Of a DNA stretch of 64,000 bases, positions 25,406 to 34,621 are shown one piece after another; the stretch's first letter is position 1, and each line of letters opens with the position of its first letter. The DNA is taken from positions 4,441,501 to 4,505,500 of the forward strand of contig NZ_FSRB01000001.1 in the NCBI RefSeq assembly GCF_900129635.1. Reading direction: 5' to 3'. The translations under genes and the position numbers were made by a program. This DNA is from Singulisphaera sp. GP187. GTDB taxonomy: Bacteria > Planctomycetota > Planctomycetia > Isosphaerales > Isosphaeraceae. Below the pieces are notes generated by a model. The model made no database searches. It had not been told where the DNA came from and was given only the letters and a program-made list of their open reading frames with translations.

Positions 25406-25678
25406 GACGCAGTGACCTTTCCGGATCGGGCCGAAACGCAAGCCTGATGAGAGCCGCGGTGAGAAGAAGGCGGAGATCCCCTCGGATCTGTGCTTGAGTG
25501 CGCCATCCGAATCCTTGGGCTCTTGACCGATGGACCCATCTTACCCGGAAATCCCGGCGCCGCGACACGCCCTGGAACGTCTTCGACCCTGATCGATCGT
25601 AGAGGGGAACTGACCATGCTCCCGGGGGTGAAATTCGCCGCGGGACGCCTTCGTCCACGGCAATTTCAAGCGGCCTTC

Positions 25679-25707
25679 TTCAAAAATTAACAAATTCGGC
25701 CTATAAT
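25679..25707 (+). promoter_or_regulatory. Candidate sigma-70-type promoter
   Basis: Perfect TATAAT (25702-25707) preceded at 17 bp by TTCAAA (25679-25684; four of six match TTGACA), in an AT-rich patch. It would transcribe rightward into the small ORF at 25801. There is no experimental support. Confidence 0.35.
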
Positions 25708-25800
25708 CACCATGGCACCACGCATTCATGACAGACTTCCCCGAGTCGCCCGACCGTTACAATCCACCGGATTGGTCTTTTCTTGAGGTTTTAATCAACG

Positions 25801-25881
25801 ATGTTAATGAGCACTTCTCCCTGGAATATTGCGTCCCTCGTCCTTGCCGTTGCCGTCGCCGCCCTGCTCCTCGCCGGGTGA
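25801..25881 (+). CDS. Possible 26-residue membrane peptide
   Basis: The frame reads MLMSTSPWNIASLVLAVAVA and then six more residues to a stop. It is one hydrophobic helix of 15-18 residues, which random sequence rarely gives. A TGAGG is about 15 bases upstream of the ATG. It ends 10 bp before the convergent kinase stop. It may be a real small membrane protein or a remnant; conservation would decide. Confidence 0.3.
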   Translation: MLMSTSPWNIASLVLAVAVAALLLAG

Positions 25882-25891
25882 GCGCCGAGAC

Positions 25892-27829
25892 TCAATCGGC
25901 CCGGCCAGTCATTGCCCCCGCTTCGGGCCTGGTTCGACCGAGCCTCTGGAGGTGGAAGCCGATGGCGAGTTGGCTGACCGCGAACAGAATCGCAAATTCC
26001 AAGGGGGCGAACCGCAGCCCGATCGCCATGAGCGGAGCGAGCAAGACGAATCCAAGGCCGGCCAGGTAAAAGCCTCCCCAGTAGCTGCCGCCCATGCTGA
26101 AGTAAAACTGACCGACCAGGAGGGCGAGGAACGGATAGAGCCTCAGTTCATCCTCAGGCCGCGCGGTCAAACCCAAGAGTCGACACGTGAGTGGGAGTGC
26201 GCACGAGGCGACTCCGTGCCCGACCAGCATCGCGGCGACTTGCCGAACCGCCGGTGTCGTGGGCGAACGGAGTCGGGTTCGGTTGAGCCAGAAGAGGCCG
26301 CCGCAGAGGGTGACGAACACGAACCAAGGGATGATGAACGCCGCCCGGAGATAGCCCGGCGCCGTGACCGCGGTGACGAACACGATCAGGTGAGGAATCA
26401 TCCCGAGGGGAATCACCGCGAACATGACGTTGGTCCAGAGCTGGAATTCCTTGGCGTGCGGGCCGCGCCGGAGGGCGCCGGTCAGTCGCTCGATCACGTT
26501 GGAATCCCGGGCGAGAATCGGTTCGCCCCCCAGGTAGCGGCGCAAGTCTTCAGCGAGCGCGTCCGCCCCCGCGTAGCGACGCCCCGGTTCCTTCTCGAGG
26601 CACTTCAGGCAGATGACCTCGAGCTCATGAGGCAGCGTCGGCCGCAGCCTGCGCGGAGGGACGGGAGCGAGCGAACGGACCTGCTCGAGAATCTCCAGGG
26701 GTGCGCTCCCTTGAAACGGACTGCGACCGGTGAGGAGCTCGTAGAGGATCACCCCGAGCGCGTGGACGTCGGTAGCAGGCCCGATGTCTCTGAGCCTGCC
26801 GTCAGCCTGCTCGGGGGCCATAGAGCTCGGGGTGCCGAGAAGGGCGCCGGTGTGGGTCAAGGCCGTCGAGGCGTCGGCCCCGTTGGCGTCGTCGAGCAGT
26901 TTCGCCAGGCCGAAGTCGGCGACCTTGGGGATGCCGTCGGACGTGAGCAGGATGTTCGCCGGCTTGATATCGCGGTGGATGATGTCGCGGCGGTGCGCGG
27001 CGTGGAGCGCCCCGGCGAGAGTCGCGACCAGCCGGGCCGAATCGTCGGGCGGGTGGGGACGACCGTCAAGCGTCTGCTGAAGTGTTCCGCCGTCGACGTA
27101 CTCAAGGGCCACGAAGGGCCGACCCTCTTGCTCGCCCACCGCATAAATCTGCACGATGTTCGGGTGCTGGAGCCGCGCGGCCGACTCGGCCTCGACCCGG
27201 AACCGGGCGAGCTGGACGGGCCCAGCGTGCGGCCCGGCGATGATCATCTTGAGGGCGACCACCCGGCGAAGCCGGACCTCGACCGCCTTGTAGACGACCC
27301 CCATGCCGCCACGGCCAAGCTCGCCCCGAATTTCATAACCGGCCACGGCGGGCCAACCCACGCCCGCAGACGGGGTAGGTCTGCCCAGGCCACCGCTCGA
27401 CAACTCACAATCATTATGAGATACAAAAGTATCCACTGAATCCAACGCGAGTTTCCCGAGCGCTTCGCGGACTTCGGCCTGAATCCTGAATCGCTCGACG
27501 AACTCGGGGTAGGCCTGGCAAAACGCCTCCGGCTCGAGCGCCTCGCCTTGCTCGTCGCGCAGGAGGAACTCGCTGTAGACCAGCTCGAAGGCCGCCTCGG
27601 GATCGTTCCTCAAGGCAGGGAAAGCGCGGAGGTAGGTCGACGCCGGGATACGATCGCCGACCCGCCAGCGCTCATCTTGATCCACACGCAGGACGCCCGC
27701 GAGCTCGGTGGGGGAGAGCGCGCCGCCGCGGTCGAGAAAGGCCCGCACGTCGGGTTGCCGCCCCTCGTCCCAGAGGAAGCGGAGCCGCGTGGCCGGGTCG
27801 CTCGACCGGCCGAGGATCGGTTCATCCAT
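25892..27829 (-). CDS. Membrane Ser/Thr protein kinase paired with ECF sigma factor
   Basis: 645 residues. An N-terminal region of about 150 aa, typical of planctomycete kinases, precedes the kinase domain (about 164-430). Seen there: the glycine loop ELGRGGMGVVYKA, ALKMI Lys, HRDIKPANILL catalytic loop (about 280-290), DFGLAK and APE-like MAPEQADG. The C-terminal 180 residues hold about six hydrophobic segments, so this is a polytopic membrane protein. The ATG at 27829 overlaps the sigma gene's last codons by 8 nt. In ECF-STK systems the kinase is thought to phosphorylate and activate its sigma factor; here that is inferred from gene order. Confidence 0.88.
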   Translation of the reverse strand: MDEPILGRSSDPATRLRFLWDEGRQPDVRAFLDRGGALSPTELAGVLRVDQDERWRVGDRIPASTYLRAFPALRNDPEAAFELVYSEFLLRDEQGEALEPEAFCQAYPEFVERFRIQAEVREALGKLALDSVDTFVSHNDCELSSGGLGRPTPSAGVGWPAVAGYEIRGELGRGGMGVVYKAVEVRLRRVVALKMIIAGPHAGPVQLARFRVEAESAARLQHPNIVQIYAVGEQEGRPFVALEYVDGGTLQQTLDGRPHPPDDSARLVATLAGALHAAHRRDIIHRDIKPANILLTSDGIPKVADFGLAKLLDDANGADASTALTHTGALLGTPSSMAPEQADGRLRDIGPATDVHALGVILYELLTGRSPFQGSAPLEILEQVRSLAPVPPRRLRPTLPHELEVICLKCLEKEPGRRYAGADALAEDLRRYLGGEPILARDSNVIERLTGALRRGPHAKEFQLWTNVMFAVIPLGMIPHLIVFVTAVTAPGYLRAAFIIPWFVFVTLCGGLFWLNRTRLRSPTTPAVRQVAAMLVGHGVASCALPLTCRLLGLTARPEDELRLYPFLALLVGQFYFSMGGSYWGGFYLAGLGFVLLAPLMAIGLRFAPLEFAILFAVSQLAIGFHLQRLGRTRPEAGAMTGRAD

Positions 27830-28424
27830 CGGTCGCCTCCTCCAGACCGACCGCTCCGGCGATCCGGTCGATGGCCCGGGTGAACTGCTTGCGACGGCCT
27901 TGCGGGGTGCCCCCGAGTTCCGCCGCGATCTCGGCCCATTGCCGGCCCTCGCCGCGGAGGTCCGCCAGGCGCCGCTCTTCGTCGCTCAATAACCGCTTCA
28001 CCTTCTCCAACATCTCGCGGCCGGCCGCGACCTGGCTGGGGCTGGGGTCGGTCGCGGCCAGGTCGACATCCTCCAAGGCGACATTCCGCCGGGCGTCGCG
28101 ATTGCCAGCCTGTTGGCGGCGGGCCTGGCGAATCACCTTGTTCCGGGCGATCACAACCAGCAACCCGATGAGTTGCTCGGGGCGTTCCAGGTCGTATTGC
28201 CCCACCGCCGCGCGGACGAAAAAGCTGTTGAGCACGGACTGGCAGATATCCATCGAGTCGAGCACGCGCCTCAGGGGCGTGTCGCCCAGCCTGAGCCGGG
28301 CCTCGAGTCGGATCGCAGGCTCGTAGCGGCGCACCAGCTCCGCCGCGGCCGCCTCGTCGCCCGCTCGAACGCGGTGGAGAAATTGTGCGAAGGTGCCGTC
28401 GTCATCCATCGGTCGTCTACTCAC
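27822..28424 (-). CDS. ECF sigma factor of the kinase-linked (ECF-STK) type
   Basis: 200 residues. Region 2 runs from about 20 to 100 (FLHRVRAGDEAAAAELVRRY, DSMDICQSVLNSFF). Region 4 covers about 135-190 (LLSDEERRLADLRGEGRQW). The stop codon lies inside the first codons of the kinase (8-nt overlap), implying coupled translation. No anti-sigma factor is nearby, which fits control by phosphorylation. ATG at 28424; a second Met five codons later (MDDDGTF) is possible. The target promoters are unknown. Confidence 0.85.
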   Translation of the reverse strand: MSRRPMDDDGTFAQFLHRVRAGDEAAAAELVRRYEPAIRLEARLRLGDTPLRRVLDSMDICQSVLNSFFVRAAVGQYDLERPEQLIGLLVVIARNKVIRQARRQQAGNRDARRNVALEDVDLAATDPSPSQVAAGREMLEKVKRLLSDEERRLADLRGEGRQWAEIAAELGGTPQGRRKQFTRAIDRIAGAVGLEEATDG

Positions 28425-28705
28425 GAAGTCGATCCCTCTCCCCCCATCGCGGGCAGGTCGCCCACGGTCCCAGGAAGGGCGGACTCGAACACGCCCCGAG
28501 CGACGTCGACCTGATTCTCCGAATCCAACATTTCGTGTCCCCTCGGCGAACCCCGGCGCGATTCATTCTCCAGAGACGGTCGATCACCTCGCGAGAGGTG
28601 ACGACGGCGGTGATCTCGCCAAGCCATCGAGATCCCCAATTCTCAAGGATCCCCCTCAACCTACAATACCTACGGCCGACGCGGCCAAGGAAGTCGGAGA
28701 ATTCC

Positions 28706-29860
28706 ATGAGCAAGAAAGCGATCATCATCGGCGGAGGCATCGGCGGGTTAGCCGCTGCGATCGGGCTCCGGCAATTGGGCTTTGCGGTGGAAATCTTCGA
28801 ACGCGCACCGGAGCTGAAAGAGGTCGGTTCGGGGCTCTCGCTCTGGAGAAACGCCCTCGCGGCGCTCGACCGCCTGGGTCTGCTCGACGCAGCCCGTTCT
28901 CTGGGCGTGGCGGGACAGGAGGGCGGGTTCCGCACCCCCGACGGCAAAATCCTGCTCGCGATGAAGGAGAACGATCTCGGCCACACGCCCCATGGCGCTG
29001 GCGATGAGATCATCTTGATGCTGCATCGGGCAGCGCTCCTCGGCCTGCTGCTGGACGCGGTCGGACGAGACAACGTGACGGTCGGCGCCCGTTGCGTCGG
29101 CATCGACCAGACGGAGCATGGCGTGACCGCGAAGTTCGAGAACGGCCGGGAGGTTTCCGGCGACGTCCTGATCGGCGCGGACGGCCTTCGCTCGGTGGTG
29201 CGTGAGGAACTCTTCGGGAAGGCGCGGCCGAACTATGCAGGCTACACCACATGGCGGGCGATCGTGCCGTTCGACATCGCTCGACTTACCCCGGGCGAGA
29301 CCTGGGGACGCGGCAAGCGGTTCGGCCAGTGGGGCATGGTCCACGACCGCGCCTACTGGTACGCGACTCAGACCGTCTCCGAAGGCCAGGGCGACCCACC
29401 CCAAGGGCGCAAACGCGGCTTGCTCGACCGGTTCCGGGGCTGGCATGCCCCCATCGAGGAACTGATCGAGGCGACCGACGAAGCGGCCATCCTCCATAAC
29501 GATGTGTACGACCGCCCTGCCCTGTCGCAATGGAGCGTCGGCCGCGTCACCCTCCTCGGCGATGCCGCCCACCCCATGACGCCCGACATGGGCCAAGGCG
29601 CCTGCCAGGCGATCGAAGACGCGGTCATCCTGGCCGACTGCCTGCGGGCCAACACCCCGATCCCGCAAGCCCTCCGCAACTACGAAACGCGCCGCATCCC
29701 CCGCACCAGCCGAGTCGTCCGCGAGTCACGCCAGGCAGCCTGGATCGCCCAGTGGTCCCACCCGCTCGCCTGCCGCTTCCGCGCGACCCTGCTCCAGTCA
29801 CGTTACGTCGCTCGCGCACAGGCGAAGCAGTTGGGCTGGCTCATTACGCCTCAGGTTTAA
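28706..29860 (+). CDS. FAD-dependent aromatic-ring-type monooxygenase
   Basis: A 384-residue flavoprotein of the group A (PHBH-like) monooxygenases. The GGGIGG dinucleotide motif is near residue 9, the ADG motif is LIGADGLRSVV (about 158), and the second FAD motif GDAAHPMTPDMGQGACQAIED starts at about 286. The family hydroxylates aromatic or polyketide-like substrates using NAD(P)H and O2; the substrate is not predictable. ATG 28706 follows GGAG. It is transcribed away from the ECF sigma gene, sharing the intergenic region. Confidence 0.86.
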   Translation: MSKKAIIIGGGIGGLAAAIGLRQLGFAVEIFERAPELKEVGSGLSLWRNALAALDRLGLLDAARSLGVAGQEGGFRTPDGKILLAMKENDLGHTPHGAGDEIILMLHRAALLGLLLDAVGRDNVTVGARCVGIDQTEHGVTAKFENGREVSGDVLIGADGLRSVVREELFGKARPNYAGYTTWRAIVPFDIARLTPGETWGRGKRFGQWGMVHDRAYWYATQTVSEGQGDPPQGRKRGLLDRFRGWHAPIEELIEATDEAAILHNDVYDRPALSQWSVGRVTLLGDAAHPMTPDMGQGACQAIEDAVILADCLRANTPIPQALRNYETRRIPRTSRVVRESRQAAWIAQWSHPLACRFRATLLQSRYVARAQAKQLGWLITPQV

Positions 29861-29915
29861 ACATCACAACATTTTTTCTCAAAAGCCGAACCGTGCCTGC
29901 TAACACGTTTCGGCT

Positions 29916-30707
29916 TCATTTCAGGAACGCCACGACTTCGCTCAGGACTTCCTTGGCGAGCAGGATCCGACGGTGGCCATACCGTTGAGTGATCAGCGCT
30001 CTCGCCCCCGGCCAGGCCGCCGCAACCGCTAGGCCGTCTTCCACCGGGATATCCTCGTCTCCCTGGTCGTGGACGACGAGGACCGGATGGGTCATCCCGA
30101 CGGCGAACCGGGGGACATCCAGGGACTCAATCGACGTGCCCACCGCGCGTTCGACCAGTCGGACGAACGTCGGGATCTCCGGCTCGGTGATTTGATGGTG
30201 ACGGCCCCACCCCTCAATGACCGAGACCATGGACGCAGGTCCGCTGATCAGAGCCGCGCGGTCGGCCTTGAGCCCACGGTGCAGGGCGATCGCCACGGCC
30301 CCTGCTCCGAACGAGTGGCCGATGACGCCGGCGAGCGGGCCGAGTTCTTCGCCGACTCGGACGAGTGCTTGGCTGTATTCAAAGACGTTCGTCTGGCTCC
30401 CCGGCGAGTCGCCGTGAGCGGGGGCATCGGCGGCGACGGCTCGAAATCCGGCAGCAACCAAGGCGTTGATAAAGGCTCCCCAATGCGTTCTTCGACTGTT
30501 CCAGCCGTGGGCGAGCAGCACGGTCGGTCCCTCACCCCACGAACTGGCTGCCAGCCCGCAGGCCAAGTCGAGACCCGTTCCTTGGCGGAGAAGGTCCTCA
30601 TCCCGCGGGGTCAACGGGCTCGGCCGCGGGGTCAGGAACTTGTTGACCGCTGCGATCAAGGGGTCACCGACGTCGAAAAGGCCGTTGGCGTTGTCCTGCT
30701 CGGGCAC
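29916..30707 (-). CDS. Alpha/beta hydrolase, second gene of a MarR operon
   Basis: 263 residues. The lipase-type elbow is GHSFGAG (Ser about 130), the acid is in HDQGDEDIP (about 212) and the His in YGHRRIL (about 242). The start is set by a perfect AGGAGG eight bases before the GTG at 30707; an ATG at 30764 would add 19 residues and overlap the neighbour. The marR-type gene ends 60 bp upstream on the same strand, so the two should be co-transcribed and the hydrolase should rise when the repressor's ligand is present. Substrate unknown. Confidence 0.8.
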   Translation of the reverse strand: MPEQDNANGLFDVGDPLIAAVNKFLTPRPSPLTPRDEDLLRQGTGLDLACGLAASSWGEGPTVLLAHGWNSRRTHWGAFINALVAAGFRAVAADAPAHGDSPGSQTNVFEYSQALVRVGEELGPLAGVIGHSFGAGAVAIALHRGLKADRAALISGPASMVSVIEGWGRHHQITEPEIPTFVRLVERAVGTSIESLDVPRFAVGMTHPVLVVHDQGDEDIPVEDGLAVAAAWPGARALITQRYGHRRILLAKEVLSEVVAFLK

Positions 30708-30767
30708 AACATTATCCTCCTGAATGCCATCGGAAATCGGTCGAGCCACCCTAAAAGCATCCACGGA

Positions 30768-31226
30768 TCAATCGGCGAGCCGTCCCAATCCAAGCCGAGC
30801 CGCGATCTGGCTGAGCGCCGTCACTCCGGTCTCGCCGATCAACCGTTTCGCCTCGGCCTGCGCTTCCTCCCAAGCCGGCTGGGCCTTGCGGAGGAGTTTC
30901 ATTCCCTCGGGCGTGACGCGAATCGTCTGATTCCGACCCCCGCTCGGCGGCTCTGACTCCAGCCAGCCTTCGCGTTTCATGAGCTCCACGTCACGGCTGA
31001 GCGTGGACTTCTCGATCCGCAGCAGCCGACAGACCTCAGCCGGCCTCGCCTCACCCCGATGGGCCACGGCCACCAGAATGTTCCCTTGGCTGACCCGGAG
31101 CCCATGCGGCCTCAGCGCCTCATCGTACAGCCCCGTGATCACGCGATTGATCAGCCGGACACGCACGGCGATGCATTCGCCCACCACGCGATCCAGGTCT
31201 TTGGAAGTCGCCGATGCTCGCTTCAT
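30768..31226 (-). CDS. MarR-family transcriptional regulator
   Basis: A 152-residue winged-helix regulator. The DNA-binding core reads ARPAEVCRLLRIEKSTLSRD; a wing with SGGRNQTIRVTPEG follows. These proteins usually repress their own operon until a phenolic or oxidant ligand binds. ATG 31226 is chosen because the conserved region starts there; the 63 codons before it look like non-coding sequence. A palindromic candidate operator begins seven bases upstream of the start codon. The downstream hydrolase is the probable co-regulated gene. Confidence 0.83.
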   Translation of the reverse strand: MKRASATSKDLDRVVGECIAVRVRLINRVITGLYDEALRPHGLRVSQGNILVAVAHRGEARPAEVCRLLRIEKSTLSRDVELMKREGWLESEPPSGGRNQTIRVTPEGMKLLRKAQPAWEEAQAEAKRLIGETGVTALSQIAARLGLGRLAD

Positions 31227-31232
31227 CTCGAT

Positions 31233-31246
31233 GTTGTACCTACAAC
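31233..31246. promoter_or_regulatory. Candidate MarR operator
   Basis: GTTGTACCTACAAC: six-base arms in perfect inverted repeat around a CC centre, immediately upstream of the marR-type start. Position and symmetry suit autorepression by a dimer. Confidence 0.5.
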
Positions 31247-31396
31247 AACCCAAACGATCAAGGGATCGCGCCACGACAACTTGACGATTTTCCCGGTTTG
31301 TGGTCCAAGGCGATTCGGCACGAGGCCACAACTTCGGGAACGCGCTCGAATCTCGCCCCGAGCTCGGAATCGAAGTGCATTCCAAAGGAGTTTGCA

Positions 31397-32077
31397 TTGA
31401 GCGTCGAGAAGTCAACCCCGACCTTCACTCCCGGCCCGACCCCCCACAGCGTCCGAGCCGGGGACGGCAGGATCCTGACCATCCCGGAGGGATGGGAGCT
31501 GCTCCCGCCGGGGGACGCCGGGCTGACGCGCCGGGTGAAGCTGGCCGGGGACCACTGGATCGTTCAGGAGAAGCAGGGGCGGCGGGTTTTCTCCCGAGGG
31601 GTGTGGGCGTCCGCGGCGACCATCGCCCGGATTCGGGCCGAGTTGGACGCCGAGCGATCCACCGCGCAGTATGCCAAGCGTAAGGAATCGGACGCAAACC
31701 GTCGCGATCGAGCGCAGGCGGAATATGTCGAAGATTTCTTCGGAGCGGTGGTGTCGTTCCTCGCCTTCCTTCCCGAACACGCCGACCTCGCCGACCGACT
31801 GGCCCGAGCCGTCGCCGATCACGCCACCCCGGTCGGGAGCGGCACGGTCGCCCGGACCAAGCGAATTCCCGTCGAGGAGCGCGCCGAAGCGGCCGTCATT
31901 GCCTGGATGAGGCACCAAACCACCGCCTATGACTCAATGCCCATCCCCAAGATCAAAGGCAAACGACGCGAAGTTCGCCGCCAGCTCGCGCAGCGTTCGC
32001 AGGAATTGTTGGCCCGCTATCGCCGCGAGCAGTCTGCCCCGGACGACTGTTCGCTCAAAAAGGCCTTGGCGATGTGA
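31397..32077 (+). CDS. DUF2293-like protein
   Basis: 226 residues, no signal peptide. The C-terminal 90 residues (ERAEAAVIAWMRHQTTAYDS, then REVRRQLAQRSQELL) look like DUF2293, a small basic helical domain of unknown function. The N-terminal part has a GDGRILTIPEGWELLPPGDA stretch. The TTG at 31397 is adopted because AAAGGAG lies six bases upstream; an ATG at 31214 would overlap the MarR gene and operator and add unnatural sequence. The basic C-terminus might bind nucleic acid (inference). Confidence 0.65.
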   Translation: MSVEKSTPTFTPGPTPHSVRAGDGRILTIPEGWELLPPGDAGLTRRVKLAGDHWIVQEKQGRRVFSRGVWASAATIARIRAELDAERSTAQYAKRKESDANRRDRAQAEYVEDFFGAVVSFLAFLPEHADLADRLARAVADHATPVGSGTVARTKRIPVEERAEAAVIAWMRHQTTAYDSMPIPKIKGKRREVRRQLAQRSQELLARYRREQSAPDDCSLKKALAM

Positions 32078-32199
32078 AGCCCAATCCATTCGTGTACAAC
32101 GGATGAGTTAGACTTGATCGCGATGGATCCACTAGGTTCGGTCGTTCGAACTGGAACTGGAACTGGTGAGGGCGATACGGACAAACGAGGCACCTGTAC

Positions 32200-32649
32200 A
32201 TGCCAGATCCAACCGAGGTCGCTGTCGAGCTTGACGCCGCGCACCGGAAGGCAAAGGCCGCATTCAACCGCAAAGATCTCAGGGCGTACATGAGCCTTTT
32301 CTCCGCGGATCTCCACTACCGTCAATCTGACGGGAAAGTGATCGATCGCGCCCGGCTCGAGCGGGACATCCAGACTCAATTCTCCAGGCTCAGCGCGGTG
32401 AGAACCACGTTCGATCGCGAGCAGTTCGAGATCGCCGACGGCAAGGCCATCGAAATCCTCCACCAGACCGCATCCGCGCGTGCCACGGCCTTCTTCGTCC
32501 TGCACCGTACGTGGGATCTCACTCGGAAGGGACGATATGTTTGGAGGCCGGAAGACGGTCAATGGGTAATCGAAGAGGTGGACGTGATTGAAGAGATCGT
32601 CCAATCGCGAGGATTCTCCATGAGCCTGCGTCCTGCCTCGCTCGTTTGA
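32200..32649 (+). CDS. NTF2-like (SnoaL/DUF4440) small protein
   Basis: 149 residues. The helical start (VELDAAHRKAKAAFNRKDLR) leads to AYMSLFSADLHYRQSDGKVI, typical of the NTF2-like cone fold, and the end has WRPEDGQWVIEEVDVI strands. Members act as small enzymes or ligand-binding proteins. No catalytic signature points to one reaction. It is free-standing, and the AT-rich 200 bp after it hold no gene. Confidence 0.65.
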   Translation: MPDPTEVAVELDAAHRKAKAAFNRKDLRAYMSLFSADLHYRQSDGKVIDRARLERDIQTQFSRLSAVRTTFDREQFEIADGKAIEILHQTASARATAFFVLHRTWDLTRKGRYVWRPEDGQWVIEEVDVIEEIVQSRGFSMSLRPASLV

Positions 32650-32862
32650 CGAAACCCACGGGGTTGGAAGGCTCGACGATCATCACTGAGGTCACCTTCG
32701 ACACCAATGGGCTATTTCTCACGGCTGATTTCCGACGAATAGCAAGTCTGGCTTCCCATCTTACATCGAATCCAATCTGCAATTTTCAAAATAAACACAA
32801 CACCACAAATCAATACAATCAGGGAATACGGATAACCAAGCGATAAGACAGCCCTCTTGGCC

Positions 32863-33870
32863 TCAATACTGGTCAGCCCCGATGACCTCACCGCCGGCTC
32901 GCGACGCCAAAGCCTGGAAGACTTGCGGGGCCAGCGTCTCCTTCATGAACCGGACTGAGCCGTCGCCGAGCAGGAATTGGCATCCGCCGGGGTGCAGGCT
33001 TGCGAAGCCATCGGCTCCAGCCTGGGGATTCAGGGAGTTCCCGCCGGGGATGCTCCCGCTCAGGATGTCGGAGGATGGACCGCTCCTGCCCATGAGTAGG
33101 AACATGAGCCCGACGCATGACTTGACCGGCCAACCCAGTTTGGTACAGAGGGGGGCGGGGTTTGCATGGCTCCCGAGCACACCGGACCAGGCGGCATCGG
33201 CGAGGTTGCGCGACCGCTCACCGATCAACAGAGTTGCGCTCGTTCCGTCGCTGACATCACCGATGGCGACCCGGCTGTTCGGGTAGAGGACGCCCGTCCC
33301 CTTGATCTGGAATTCGGAAGAGTTCATCCAGCCCGCCGAGGCGATGTACTGGCCGGGCGAGCCGAAGACACTTGCCGAATCGTACCCCAGGCGAATCGGC
33401 CCCTCGCTGTCCCCGACGCTCGGGCAGAGAAACATCGAAATGCTGGTTTTCATCACCGTCCGGTTTACCTTCAGGCCAAGGAAACCATGGAGGTCGGCCG
33501 AGTTGGCGCGGCCGAAGCTGAAGTCAAAGTTCGCGGCGTCGTACACCGGCCTCTGCTCCAGGTAGGGCAGGATGAGCGTCCCCCATGCCCAGCCCGAACC
33601 GATCTCAAAATCAGTCACAGGCCGATTCGGGCGTAGGGCATCCGGAGCCAAATAGGCCGGCGGGAAGCTGAGCCACACATCATGGTATCCATGCATGGCG
33701 AGACCGATCTGCTTCAGGTGATGCTGACATTGCATCCGGCGTGCCGCCTCGCGCGCCGCCTGTACGGCGGGCAGGAGTAGACCGATCAGGATCGCGATGA
33801 TCATGATTACCACCAGCAGTTCGATCAGGGTAAAGGCACGTTCCCGACGCGATCCGCGCAGTTGACACAT
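32863..33870 (-). CDS. DUF1559 protein with type IV pilin-like N-terminus
   Basis: 335 residues. The N-terminus is a prepilin signal (RERAFTLIELLVVIMIIAIL): cleavage should fall before the Phe, with Glu at +5. The body carries the DUF1559 hallmarks AARRMQCQHHLKQIGLAMHGY and the C-terminal box DGFASLHPGGCQFLLGDGSV. Planctomycetes encode many such pseudopilin-like proteins of unclear function. GGGAGAGG stands upstream of the ATG at 33870. No pilus-assembly gene is adjacent. Confidence 0.9.
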   Translation of the reverse strand: MCQLRGSRRERAFTLIELLVVIMIIAILIGLLLPAVQAAREAARRMQCQHHLKQIGLAMHGYHDVWLSFPPAYLAPDALRPNRPVTDFEIGSGWAWGTLILPYLEQRPVYDAANFDFSFGRANSADLHGFLGLKVNRTVMKTSISMFLCPSVGDSEGPIRLGYDSASVFGSPGQYIASAGWMNSSEFQIKGTGVLYPNSRVAIGDVSDGTSATLLIGERSRNLADAAWSGVLGSHANPAPLCTKLGWPVKSCVGLMFLLMGRSGPSSDILSGSIPGGNSLNPQAGADGFASLHPGGCQFLLGDGSVRFMKETLAPQVFQALASRAGGEVIGADQY

Positions 33871-34056
33871 GACCAGAACCTCTCCCGGTTACGCTGGGGC
33901 TTCAGAAAGTCGCTCGGTGCAGAGTAGGATGTCCCTTAGCCCTGTCAATCTGAATCCCGCAGGAGATTCACAAGAACAGGCCGTTGGAAGCGGATCATCA
34001 CGTCACGTCTCGCCTATCGACGATTGGTTGCCAATTGATCGCTGGAGGTCCCGATC

Positions 34057-34341
34057 ATGCGGATTATCCACCCGCGGTTCACGGTGCGGCGGATGATGGC
34101 CACGGTCGCTTTCGTCGCGCTGAACCTGACACTGACGATCCCCGTGATCCGATTCGTCGATGGCCGCTTGCGGGAGATCGGTATGGCGATCGCTCCCGTG
34201 CAAAAGTTCATACTCAACCTTGCGGTGGCCGTCATAATGACCCTGTTATTGAGCGGCTGCACTGTGCTGATACTGACAATCATTCGGAGGGCACAGCACC
34301 TCAAAAGGCTGCTACGAGGCGAGGTCGAGACGCAGATATGA
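34057..34341 (+). CDS. Small membrane protein
   Basis: 94 residues with two membrane segments: MMATVAFVALNLTLTIPVI at about 13-31 and NLAVAVIMTLLLSGCTVLIL at about 54-73. It starts MRIIHPRFTVRRMM, a pattern common in small planctomycete membrane proteins. TGGAGG precedes the ATG at 34057. No function is known. Confidence 0.6.
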   Translation: MRIIHPRFTVRRMMATVAFVALNLTLTIPVIRFVDGRLREIGMAIAPVQKFILNLAVAVIMTLLLSGCTVLILTIIRRAQHLKRLLRGEVETQI

Positions 34342-34621
34342 TGCATGCGATTTGCCACGTATGCACGAGGGACGAGACGGACGTCGATTCAGAAAAGCGA
34401 TAATGCCTTGCCATGGGTTGTCATGCCGTCGATTTCAGCAAAGCGATCAGCCCCATGCGGAATCATGAACCTTGGGTGCTCGAAAGGAGCATCCCCAAGT
34501 TTCAAGTCGACGAGGTGGCTGTCCACGTGTGCCACCAACATAACTCATCCCTCATTGCACTCTGACCGCAACTCGTTAAGATAGATAAGGTTGCTGGCCT
34601 GCTAATCCTTTCGAGACCCCT
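34342..34621. other. Intergenic region without a supported gene
   Basis: A 280-bp gap. A frame at 34413-34565 gives about 50 residues (MGCHAVDFSKAISPMRNHEP at its start). It has no SD and no recognised family, so it is not called. Confidence 0.4.

Larger units (their letters stand above)
25406..25891. other. Intergenic region with a candidate promoter and a very small ORF
   Basis: Contains TATAAT at 25702-25707, with TTCAAA 17 bp upstream, and the 26-codon ORF at 25801-25881. A longer frame from 25728 runs on into the antisense of the kinase gene and is not convincing as a protein. Confidence 0.45.

Noticed and set aside
25829..27439. 536-codon plus-strand frame opposite the Ser/Thr kinase
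   Set aside because: Antisense shadow without conserved motifs.
34413..34565. Short frame of about 50 residues
   Set aside because: No ribosome-binding site and no recognised family.
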